Positions 1 through 5,278 of a stretch of 6,872 nucleotides of DNA are shown here, piece after piece (positions within the stretch are counted from its first letter, which is position 1; the number at the start of each line of letters is the position of its first letter). The notes under the pieces were generated by a model that did no database searches, was not told where the DNA came from, and worked only from the letters and a program-made list of their open reading frames with translations. Origin of the DNA: Alphaproteobacteria bacterium (GTDB taxonomy: Bacteria; Pseudomonadota; Alphaproteobacteria; Rickettsiales; JAFLCR01); the NCBI GenBank assembly GCA_017302755.1, contig JAFLCR010000126.1, positions 1-6,872 of the forward strand. The letters run 5' to 3'. The position numbers and the translations under genes were made by a program.

Positions 1-570
1 CGCCGCTTCGTCATCTGCCGTCACTTCGTCCTTTAGCACGACAGAAACCCGGGACTGCAGGAGTGCGGCAAGCTTGGCCTGCGCCGCCGCGCGCATTTCC
101 GGAAGGTTCGCGATGCCGAGCATGTCCTGGCTGAGCGCGTAAACGCCGGAAAGCACTCGCTCGCGCTGAAGCGCCTCGCGCGCCAGGCGCCGCACCCGAA
201 CGGAGAGGCCGCTGGCAATCATGGCCACCAGGATGAGCACCGCCAGCTTCGCCAGATTCTCCGCTTCCCAAAGGCTGATATGCCAGATGGGCGCCAGAAG
301 CGCAAAATTATACGCCGCCACGCTTAGCAGCGCCGCCACCAGGGAAAGAGCGAACCCATAGAAAATAGCTGCCCATAGCACGGGTAGCACGAACAGGATG
401 CTTAACGATTCCGGAGACGGAAACCCTGCCGCGACCAGGCCGCGTGCCGCCGCAACTGTCAATCCCACGCTGATGAGAATGTAAAACAATGCCTTCGCCG
501 TCTTTGGCGATTCAGCCGGAGGCAAGGTCAGATGCTGGAGCTGAGCATTGACGCTTTCGGAAAGAAGCAT
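1..570 (-). CDS. KdpD-like sensor histidine kinase, N-terminal part (runs off the left edge)
   Basis: The frame is open from the ATG at 570 to base 1, giving 190 residues with no stop, so the C-terminal part lies outside the window. Residues about 25-125 hold four hydrophobic segments in the pattern of the DUF4118 membrane domain of KdpD (a FVLPVLWAAIFYG stretch, then a LLSVAAYNF-like segment and a fourth helix ending in VRVRRLAREA). This is followed by an ERVLSGVYALSQDM linker, as in KdpD-type kinases between the membrane domain and the GAF and kinase domains. The protein starts almost directly with the membrane domain, so the large N-terminal KdpD/Usp cytoplasmic region of true KdpD is absent. 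It follows the ExoD-family stop by only 12 bp and is in the same frame; its Shine-Dalgarno is weak, suggesting translation coupled to that gene. The kinase core is inferred, not seen. The ligand is unknown. Confidence 0.82.
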   Translation of the reverse strand, partial: MLLSESVNAQLQHLTLPPAESPKTAKALFYILISVGLTVAAARGLVAAGFPSPESLSILFVLPVLWAAIFYGFALSLVAALLSVAAYNFALLAPIWHISLWEAENLAKLAVLILVAMIASGLSVRVRRLAREALQRERVLSGVYALSQDMLGIANLPEMRAAAQAKLAALLQSRVSVVLKDEVTADDEAA

Positions 571-582
571 GGGCGCGGCACT

Positions 583-1239
583 CTAAAAAAGAAGCGTGAT
601 GCCCTGCCAGATCAGCCATCCATAGCCGCCGACGAGCATTCCCACAAAACATATGGCAAACAGCCCCATCAGCCAACCCACGATCATTGCGCCTCCGTCG
701 CGCTCCACGATCGCGAGGGAAAGCATGGACATCGCGAGCCCCGCGGGAAGGTTGCCGAGCGGAATCGGCAGGGCAATCAGCAGCGCCAGAATGAGAATAA
801 GCCCGCCGCAGGCACGCTCAGCTTTTCCCTGGCACAGCGCCGTCATCCGGGGGCGGATGTAACGTTCAATGCGCGCCAGCCATGGCGAGGTGATTTCGAT
901 GGCCCTGCGCAGCGTCGTACCTTTCACTTTTCGCTGCGCCAACCACTGCGGAAGCCATAAATGCCGCCTTCCAAGCATGAGCTGCGCCGCAATGATCATG
1001 AGGGGTATCCCGGTAATCGTCGAAACGCCAGGGATGGGCAGCGGGATGGAGTTGCAAAGTGCCAGTAGCAGCATCGTCAACCCCAACCCGCGATCCCCCA
1101 GGCATTCGGAGACTTCACGAAGCGTCATTTCATCCGGCAGGCGTCCAGCCGCTTCCAGCAGAACTTCGCTGGTCGGGCGGTGGCGGATATGTTCTTCCGC
1201 CGCGCCGCTCAGCGTTCCAGATGCCGCCACGAAATCCAT
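583..1239 (-). CDS. ExoD family integral membrane protein
   Basis: A 218-residue protein of the usual ExoD length. It has an N-terminal soluble part with a TSEVLLEAAGRLPDEMTLRE-like region. A long hydrophobic block follows, with the characteristic SIPLPIPGVSTITGIPL turn, a basic LPQWLAQRKVKGTTLRRA loop, and a second hydrophobic half containing ALPIPLGNLPAG. This proline-glycine-rich repeat in both halves is the ExoD signature. ExoD was first described in rhizobia as affecting exopolysaccharide production and alkali tolerance; its biochemical activity is not established. The ATG at 1239 is preceded by GGAGAAAGG about 7 bp upstream. The frame is open 11 further codons upstream but lacks a good start there. 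It overlaps the end of the small upstream frame by 31 bp and lies 12 bp before the KdpD-like gene, so it sits inside the same minus-strand operon. Confidence 0.85.
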   Translation of the reverse strand: MDFVAASGTLSGAAEEHIRHRPTSEVLLEAAGRLPDEMTLREVSECLGDRGLGLTMLLLALCNSIPLPIPGVSTITGIPLMIIAAQLMLGRRHLWLPQWLAQRKVKGTTLRRAIEITSPWLARIERYIRPRMTALCQGKAERACGGLILILALLIALPIPLGNLPAGLAMSMLSLAIVERDGGAMIVGWLMGLFAICFVGMLVGGYGWLIWQGITLLF

Positions 1240-1376
1240 GCCAGAGCCTTTCTCCAGTAATCTTTCCAGCAGTCACCGGCCGGGGTTGAAAACGTCAATT
1301 CCGCGTCCACCACCGCCCTTACCTGCGCCCCGAGCAGGTCGGGGCGCGGCGGCTGGTCAAGCAAATTGCCGGACAT
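1209..1376 (-). CDS. Possible 55-residue hypothetical protein
   Basis: A short frame starting at the ATG at 1376, preceded by GGAGG with a 4-bp spacer, which is one of the better ribosome sites in the window. It gives 55 residues, beginning MSGNLLDQPPRPDLL and ending in a tryptophan-rich, basic tail (WKDYWRKALAWISWRHLER). It overlaps the previous small gene by 20 bp and the ExoD gene start by 31 bp, as in tightly packed operons. I do not recognise the family. The strong ribosome site and the position argue for a real gene; the short length and the two overlaps argue against. It could serve mainly to couple translation into the ExoD gene. A longer reading starting at 1475 has no comparable ribosome site and would run through the neighbouring gene. 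Confidence 0.42.
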   Translation of the reverse strand: MSGNLLDQPPRPDLLGAQVRAVVDAELTFSTPAGDCWKDYWRKALAWISWRHLER

Positions 1377-1575
1377 ATTTCCTCCGTTTGCGGAAGAGTT
1401 GCGCCAGCTTTTTACGAAGCCTGGCAAAACGCTTGGGACGAAGCTCGGTATCGAGGTTTCGAAATTCCCGATCATCTGGCAATTCCTTGATGCTGTCGTC
1501 CTGGGCGTCCAGCCAGCGCTCCACGTCGCGATCGCTTACCTGGAAACCATCCATGTAGGTTTTTCCTTCCGGCAT
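1357..1575 (-). CDS. Small basic hypothetical protein (72 aa)
   Basis: A 72-residue protein whose frame has two ATGs, at 1581 and 1575. The Shine-Dalgarno AAGGAGG lies only 2 bp before the first but 8 bp before the second, so the second (MPEGKTYMDGFQ) is preferred. The N-terminal half is acidic and polar (SDRDVERWLDAQDDS, then KELPDDREFRNLD). The C-terminal third is strongly basic (PKRFARLRKKLAQLFRKRRK) and could form an amphipathic helix that binds membrane phospholipid or nucleic acid. No signal peptide or membrane segment is visible. It lies about 35 bp downstream of the Bax-inhibitor-1 gene and overlaps the next small frame by 20 bp. I do not recognise the family; the strong ribosome site and operon position make it likely to be expressed. 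Confidence 0.7.
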   Translation of the reverse strand: MPEGKTYMDGFQVSDRDVERWLDAQDDSIKELPDDREFRNLDTELRPKRFARLRKKLAQLFRKRRKYVRQFA

Positions 1576-1610
1576 GCTCATGACCTCCTTCTTACGTTAA
1601 TGGTAGTGCC

Positions 1611-2354
1611 TTACTGCCTGCGCTCACCAAGGAACTGCATCAGGCTCATGAAGATGTTGATGAAATCGAGATAGAGCGTGAGCGCGCCGAGAATGACGGC
1701 TTTCGCCATGGTCTCGCCCTCGTCCGTGAGCTGGTCGTACATCAGCCGCAGCTTCTGCGTGTCATACGCCGTGAGGCCGGTAAAAATCAGCACGCCCAGC
1801 GCGGAGAGCGCGAAGTGCAGCGCCGTACTCTGCAAAAACAGATTCACCAGAGATGCCAGCACCAAGCCGATGACGCCCATGATCAGGAATGAGCCGAAAC
1901 CGGAGAGGTCGCGCCTGGTCGTATATCCGTATAGGCTCATGGCGCCGAACGTCGCCGCGGTGATGAAGAAAACCCGCGCGATGCTGGCCCCGGTGTAGGT
2001 CAGGAAGATAGTGGTCATCGAAAGCCCCATGACCACCGCGAATCCCCAGAAGCTGGCCCGCGCCGCCGCAAGGCTCATGCGCTGAATGGCAAAGCCCAGC
2101 GCCAGGGCCAGCCCCAGCGGAGCCAGGGCCACCACCCAGGCCAGCGGCTTCATGCCGGCAATCGCGCCATTCTGCATGACATACATGAGCGAAAGGAATG
2201 CCGGCGTCTGCGAAGCAAGCAACGCTACCAGGCCGGTCAGCGCCAATGCCGCGCCCATGTGGTTGTAGATGCTGAGCATGTACGCCCGAAGCCCAAGATC
2301 GATACCGGCCGCCTCGGCACGGGCATGCGGGGTATAAAAAGAATGTGGTGACAT
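1611..2354 (-). CDS. Bax inhibitor-1/YccA family membrane protein
   Basis: A 247-residue polytopic membrane protein of the Bax inhibitor-1 (UPF0005, YccA/YbhL) family. The N-terminus (about residues 1-27, including AGIDLGLRAYML) is soluble. About seven hydrophobic segments follow to the C-terminus. The family's C-terminal signature is clear: an AYDTQKLRLMYDQL loop (residues 197-209) and the last helix GALTLYLDFINIFMSLMQ (223-240). The aspartates in these two motifs (D198 and D230) are those implicated in the pH-gated calcium leak of bacterial BI-1 homologues; YccA of E. coli instead modulates the FtsH protease. Which applies here is not visible. The ATG at 2354 is chosen because AAGGA lies 6 bp before it; a TTG at 2375 extends the frame by 7 codons but has no ribosome site. 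It is the first gene of the minus-strand operon and is read divergently from the 2611 operon. Confidence 0.93.
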   Translation of the reverse strand: MSPHSFYTPHARAEAAGIDLGLRAYMLSIYNHMGAALALTGLVALLASQTPAFLSLMYVMQNGAIAGMKPLAWVVALAPLGLALALGFAIQRMSLAAARASFWGFAVVMGLSMTTIFLTYTGASIARVFFITAATFGAMSLYGYTTRRDLSGFGSFLIMGVIGLVLASLVNLFLQSTALHFALSALGVLIFTGLTAYDTQKLRLMYDQLTDEGETMAKAVILGALTLYLDFINIFMSLMQFLGERRQ

Positions 2355-2371
2355 ATTATATCCTTGTTTTT

Positions 2372-2399
2372 CCAATGGTTCATGAACTTTTTACATTGG
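2372..2399. promoter_or_regulatory. Nested inverted repeat upstream of the Bax-inhibitor gene
   Basis: The outer arms CCAATG (2372-2377) and CATTGG (2394-2399) are exact inverted copies. Next to the left arm is a perfect 10-bp palindrome, GTTCATGAAC (2378-2387). The element lies 18-45 bp upstream of the ATG at 2354, where an operator would overlap the promoter or transcription start of the minus-strand operon. No convincing -10/-35 pair can be assigned. The regulator is unknown; a dimeric DNA-binding protein or an RNA hairpin in the leader are both possible. Confidence 0.4.
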
Positions 2400-2610
2400 T
2401 CCATGCTGAATCCCACTGTAATTCCAAAGGCTGTTCAGGCGCTGTAACGACTCGCCTCCCCTGGCGCTGGAAAACCGCTGCCAAGCCGTAAAAATTCCGT
2501 AGCCGCAGGGCAGCGGCGCGACAGCGGAAGCCGCATCCAGTCCTCACGGATTTTATACCCCCGCCGCTGTTACCGTGTTTTCGTCATCAAGGCTTTTAAA
2601 GGAGGCCATC
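2400..2610. other. Gene-free part of the divergent intergenic region
   Basis: No coding frame is supported here. The stretch must carry the promoter of the plus-strand operon, but I find only a partial -10-like TATACC at 2554-2559 without a matching -35. Two short GC-rich hairpins are visible: GCCGC (2502-2506) with GCGGC (2513-2517), and GCGG (2524-2527) with CCGC (2531-2534). GGCGCTG also occurs twice as a direct repeat, at about 2439 and 2463. I looked for a yybP-ykoY manganese riboswitch, common ahead of terC/alx genes, and did not find its conserved core. Confidence 0.35.
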
Positions 2611-2769
2611 ATGAAAGACCCTGATTCCTACGCGCTGTACTGCGCCCTGCTGCTTCAGGAATACCAGCAGACCGGGGGGGCGCATGGACATCACGATCCT
2701 GCAACCATCGCCGCATGCCAGGCTTTTCTGAAGGAAATGTCTCAACCGAAGGAGGTTCACCATGGATAA
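2611..2769 (+). CDS. Small hypothetical protein (52 aa)
   Basis: First gene of the plus-strand operon. The ATG at 2611 has a strong AAAGGAGG site with a 5-bp spacer. A longer reading from 2575 has no ribosome site. The 52-residue product begins MKDPDSYALYCALLLQEYQQ, then has a histidine-containing loop (GGAHGHHDPATIAACQ) and an ending of KEMSQPKEVHHG. It is probably a small soluble helical protein; the histidines and two cysteines could bind a metal, but this is a guess. No signal peptide or membrane segment is seen. It overlaps the next gene by 8 bp, so translation is probably coupled. I do not recognise the family. Confidence 0.72.
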   Translation: MKDPDSYALYCALLLQEYQQTGGAHGHHDPATIAACQAFLKEMSQPKEVHHG

Positions 2770-3064
2770 TGTCGACGTGCTTCACAACCGCCACATGTTC
2801 CGCCGCGCCATTCGGCGCGAGCTTGGGCGCATTTCCATCGCCATCAAGCAGCTGGAATTCCGTCTTCAACCGCTCAAGGGCGGCGTCCGCAAGCGCCTGC
2901 GCGAGGAAGTCAACGACCTTAAACGCATGAAGGACGCGATCGTGCAGCGGCTCCGGCGCATGGGCCGCGAGGCGGAACGTCATCTGCCTACCGCGCAACT
3001 CCTGCGAGAGGAGATTTCCCGCCTGCAGATGCGGTGCCAGCAGTTGAAAGCCCAAGATCTCTAG
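2762..3064 (+). CDS. Basic coiled-coil hypothetical protein (100 aa)
   Basis: A 100-residue protein with AAGGAGG 6 bp before its ATG. Apart from the first dozen residues it is almost entirely helix-forming and rich in arginine, lysine, glutamate and leucine, with heptad-like spacing (IAIKQLEFRLQPL, then LREEVNDLKRMKDAIVQRL, then LLREEISRLQMRCQQLKAQ). This suggests two or three long helices or a coiled-coil oligomer. The net charge is basic and there is no membrane segment. It overlaps the preceding small gene by 8 bp and is followed after 9 bp by the next small gene. I do not recognise the family. The function may be as a partner or scaffold for other products of this operon, which is inference from context only. 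Confidence 0.72.
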   Translation: MDNVDVLHNRHMFRRAIRRELGRISIAIKQLEFRLQPLKGGVRKRLREEVNDLKRMKDAIVQRLRRMGREAERHLPTAQLLREEISRLQMRCQQLKAQDL

Positions 3065-3073
3065 GGGGTAGCC

Positions 3074-3280
3074 ATGATCCTTCCTGTTTTTCCCGTGCAG
3101 CCGGAACGCGCGCCACACACCACCCTTCCCGGCAAATCCCGATCCGGACGGGCAAGGCCGCCGGACGGCGCCTTGCGCGAAGCGGACAGCGTCCGCCTCA
3201 GCCCCGCCGCGCTGCGCCTGATCGACCAGGCGCAGCGGCTGGAAACCATGAAACAAACTCAGAAAAGAGAAACTATATGA
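3074..3280 (+). CDS. Small basic hypothetical protein (68 aa), coupled to the zinc-ribbon gene
   Basis: The ATG at 3074 follows GGGGG by 5 bp, and the stop at 3278-3280 overlaps the ATG of the zinc-ribbon gene as ATGA, the usual sign of translational coupling. The 68-residue product has a proline- and arginine-rich, probably unstructured first half (PVQPERAPHTTLPGKSRSG). A short helical part follows, ADSVRLSPAALRLIDQAQRL. The D-x-V-x-LSPxA pattern resembles the start of the helical segment in FlgM-type anti-sigma factors and other small bacterial proteins, but the similarity is too short to assign function. No cysteines, signal peptide or membrane segment is present. The gene fills the space between the coiled-coil gene and the zinc-ribbon gene, which supports its being real. 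Confidence 0.58.
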   Translation: MILPVFPVQPERAPHTTLPGKSRSGRARPPDGALREADSVRLSPAALRLIDQAQRLETMKQTQKRETI

Positions 3281-3618
3281 CCGCCATTACCTGTCCTGTC
3301 TGCCAGGGAGCCTTCAAGGAAGTCGTCCGCGACGGCATTCTCATCGATGTCTGTACCCAGTGCAAAGGCGTATGGCTGGACCGGGGTGAGTTGGAAAAAA
3401 TTCTCGCTGCCGTCCGGCAGGACGAATCCGGCGCACCCATTGCCGCCCTTCCTCCCTCGCAGCCACCAGCCGTTTATCACCCGAAGCCTTATCCCGAACC
3501 TTACCGGGAACCGTATCGCCGCGAACGCTATGATGATGACGATGACCGCCATTACCGCCACAAGGGCCATTACCGAAAGAAATCCAAGCTCGAAACGCTT
3601 TTTGATATTTTTGATTGA
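3277..3618 (+). CDS. zf-TFIIB-type zinc-ribbon protein
   Basis: A 113-residue protein starting at the ATG at 3277, because the zinc ribbon begins directly there. The longer upstream reading in this frame is out-of-frame translation of the preceding small gene. Residues 6-40 form a zf-TFIIB ribbon: CPVC (C6, C9) and CTQC (C26, C29) as zinc ligands, followed by the family hallmark KGVWLDRGELEKIL. The middle (about 62-85) is rich in proline and tyrosine with repeated PY steps (PKPYPEPYREPY). A run of five aspartates comes next, then a basic H/Y/K/R stretch. The protein ends in LETLFDIFD, which resembles the conserved C-terminal LFDF-like tail of this family. The role is unknown; protein or nucleic-acid binding is plausible. 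The ribosome site is weak, consistent with coupling to the upstream gene through the ATGA overlap. The TerC gene follows after 17 bp. Confidence 0.85.
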   Translation: MTAITCPVCQGAFKEVVRDGILIDVCTQCKGVWLDRGELEKILAAVRQDESGAPIAALPPSQPPAVYHPKPYPEPYREPYRRERYDDDDDRHYRHKGHYRKKSKLETLFDIFD

Positions 3619-3635
3619 TAAAGGCTGAACAGCTC

Positions 3636-4607
3636 ATGGAATTTCTGAACGATGCCTTGCTCGGCAAACCCCTCTGGATGTGGGGGGCGTTTCTCGGCAT
3701 CGTGGCGGTGCTGCTGGCTTTCGATCTCGGTGTTCTCCACCGCAAGACGCGGGAAGTCGGCATCCACGAGAGCTTGGCCCTCAGCGCGGGCTACATCGCC
3801 ATCGCGCTCGCCTTCGGGAGCTGGGTATGGCTGGAGCTGGGAGCGGAAAGCGGCAGGGAATACCTGACCGGCTTCATCGTCGAAAAAACCCTGGCGATGG
3901 ATAACGTCTTCATCATCTCGCTAATTTTCACGTATTTCGCCATCCCTCTGCGCTATCAGCACCGCGTGCTGTTCTGGGGTATCCTCGGAGTGATCGTGCT
4001 GCGCGCCATCATGATCGGCCTGGGCGCGGCGCTGGTTTCTTCCTTCGGCTGGGTGTTGTACCTCTTCGCCCTGTTTCTGATCGCAACCGGCATCAAGATG
4101 CTGTGGATGGGCAATGCGATGCCGGACATCTCTCAAAATCCGCTCTTGAAACTTTTTCGCCGCATTATGCCGATCACCCACGAGCTGCACGGTGAGCGCT
4201 TCACGGTCAAGCTGCCGGACTCGAAAACCGGAAAACAGGTGCGTCATGCAACGCCGCTGCTTGTCGCGCTGGCGCTGATCGAATTCGTGGACCTGATATT
4301 CGCCGTGGACAGCGTGCCGGCCATTTTTACCATCACAACCGACCCCTACATCGTCTATACAAGCAACATCTTCGCCATCCTGGGCCTGCGCGCCCTCTAT
4401 TTTGCCCTCGCGGCAGTCATCCACCGCTTCCAGTACCTTAAACAGGCGCTGGCGCTCGTGCTGGTGTTCATTGGCAGCAAGATTTTCATTGCCGACCTAC
4501 TCGGCTGGGAAAAATTTCCCGCCAGCCTCTCCCTTGGCATCACGCTTGGGCTGATCGCGGCTGGCATTGCCGTCTCCCTGTACAAAACCAGAAAGATGAC
4601 CTCTTAA
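3636..4607 (+). CDS. TerC/Alx family integral membrane protein
   Basis: A 323-residue polytopic membrane protein, matching the length of E. coli Alx (about 320). The family signatures with buried acidic residues are intact: VEKTLAMDNVF (residues 82-92, with E83 and D89) and ALIEFVDLIFAVDSVPA (213-229, with E216, D219 and D225). These are the residues thought to bind or carry metal ions. Alx and related proteins act in manganese efflux, and TerC relatives are linked to tellurite resistance and to metal loading of exported enzymes; the substrate here is inferred, not seen. A soluble loop of about 45 residues (160-205) separates the two halves. The ATG at 3636 is preferred, with AAAGG 11 bp upstream; a TTG at 3615 extends the frame by 7 codons but has no ribosome site and overlaps the zinc-ribbon stop. 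It is the last tightly packed gene of this operon. Confidence 0.93.
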   Translation: MEFLNDALLGKPLWMWGAFLGIVAVLLAFDLGVLHRKTREVGIHESLALSAGYIAIALAFGSWVWLELGAESGREYLTGFIVEKTLAMDNVFIISLIFTYFAIPLRYQHRVLFWGILGVIVLRAIMIGLGAALVSSFGWVLYLFALFLIATGIKMLWMGNAMPDISQNPLLKLFRRIMPITHELHGERFTVKLPDSKTGKQVRHATPLLVALALIEFVDLIFAVDSVPAIFTITTDPYIVYTSNIFAILGLRALYFALAAVIHRFQYLKQALALVLVFIGSKIFIADLLGWEKFPASLSLGITLGLIAAGIAVSLYKTRKMTS

Positions 4608-4637
4608 GTCTACAGGCCCACAATATAAGGTCGCCAA

Positions 4638-4649
4638 CGGCAATTGCCG
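4638..4649. repeat. 12-bp perfect palindrome between terC and the deformylase-like gene
   Basis: CGGCAATTGCCG is a perfect palindrome about 30 bp after the TerC stop and 90 bp before the next ATG. There is no T-run behind it, so it does not look like an intrinsic terminator. It could be an operator for the downstream gene or chance. Confidence 0.25.
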
Positions 4650-4683
4650 CCTCGGAATCACCTCCAATCATGTCGGGGTGGGT

Positions 4684-4711
4684 TGCATTAGGCGCAGAAC
4701 ACAGTAAAAAA
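4684..4711 (+). promoter_or_regulatory. Weak candidate sigma-70-like promoter
   Basis: TTGCAT at about 4684 and TAAAAA at about 4706 are separated by 16 bp and lie upstream of the ATG at 4739. Only three and four positions match the consensus hexamers. The 131-bp gap after terC makes a separate promoter for the deformylase-like gene reasonable, but this assignment is weak. Confidence 0.2.
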
Positions 4712-4738
4712 ATAACCGTCCCTGTGGCAGGAGCCTGC

Positions 4739-5278
4739 ATGCTGGAACTCATTTTTGCACCCGACCCTATTTACAAAACCGTGTGCTCTCCCGTGGCTAC
4801 CGTGGATGACGCCGTCCGTCACACCCTGGAGCAAATGATGCAGACGGTTCAGGCGTACCATGCCCTGGGAATCGGCGCGCCGATGGTGGGCATTACCCAG
4901 CGGCTGGTAGCAGTAGACCTCGAGGACGAAAAAGGCCAGCCGCACCGCTACAAAATGGCGAACCCTGTGATTACCGAGCGCTCGAGCGAAACGATTACCA
5001 TGGAAGAAGCCTCCCTGACTTTCCTGGGCATCTCCGTGCCGGTGACGCGCGCCGCCGCCGTTACCGTCTCCTACCTCGACGAGCATGGCGCCCAGCATAT
5101 CCTGAAGGCAGAGGGTATCCTAGCCGTCTGCCTGCAGCATGAAATCGACTATCTCGACGGCAAAACCATTCTTGACCATGTGCCGCCCATGAAGCGGGAT
5201 ATGCTTAAGCGCAAAATGGAAAAACAAAAACGCCTGGGCCCGCTGCCACACGTGCATGGGCCACATTGCAGCCATTAG
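4739..5278 (+). CDS. Peptide deformylase-like protein with degenerate active-site motifs
   Basis: A 179-residue protein that aligns along its length with bacterial peptide deformylases, the metal hydrolases that remove the N-formyl group from nascent proteins. The ATG at 4739 has AGGAG 5 bp upstream. All three catalytic motifs are altered. GxGLAAxQ reads GIGAPMVG (44-51), two residues short and without the glutamine. EGCLS reads EASLT (90-94), so the metal-binding cysteine is a serine. HExxH reads HEIDY (134-138), keeping the first histidine and the glutamate but replacing the second histidine ligand with tyrosine. The fold around them is well kept (LAVCLQHEIDYLDG, then MKRDMLKRKMEK). The C-terminus is an unusual His/Cys tail, LPHVHGPHCSH. 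It is probably a pseudoenzyme or has a changed activity; the housekeeping deformylase would be encoded elsewhere. A longer start at 4670 has no ribosome site. Confidence 0.88.
   Translation: MLELIFAPDPIYKTVCSPVATVDDAVRHTLEQMMQTVQAYHALGIGAPMVGITQRLVAVDLEDEKGQPHRYKMANPVITERSSETITMEEASLTFLGISVPVTRAAAVTVSYLDEHGAQHILKAEGILAVCLQHEIDYLDGKTILDHVPPMKRDMLKRKMEKQKRLGPLPHVHGPHCSH

Noticed and set aside
532..1558. Plus-strand frames of 142 and 229 codons opposite the ExoD gene
   Set aside because: They lie antisense to a clear ExoD family protein, have no ribosome sites and give arginine- and serine-rich shadow translations.
2400..2610. yybP-ykoY manganese riboswitch ahead of the TerC operon
   Set aside because: The conserved core segments expected for this riboswitch could not be found on the plus strand, although GC-rich hairpins are present.
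2609..3256. 215-codon minus-strand frame opposite the small-gene operon
   Set aside because: It covers three plus-strand frames with good ribosome sites and coupled junctions; its own translation resembles no family and shows shadow composition.
3921..4424. 167-codon minus-strand frame inside terC
   Set aside because: It is antisense to a well-conserved membrane protein, and its His/Gln/Asp-rich translation is typical of a shadow frame.
4638..4649. Palindrome after terC as an intrinsic terminator
   Set aside because: No run of T residues follows on either strand.
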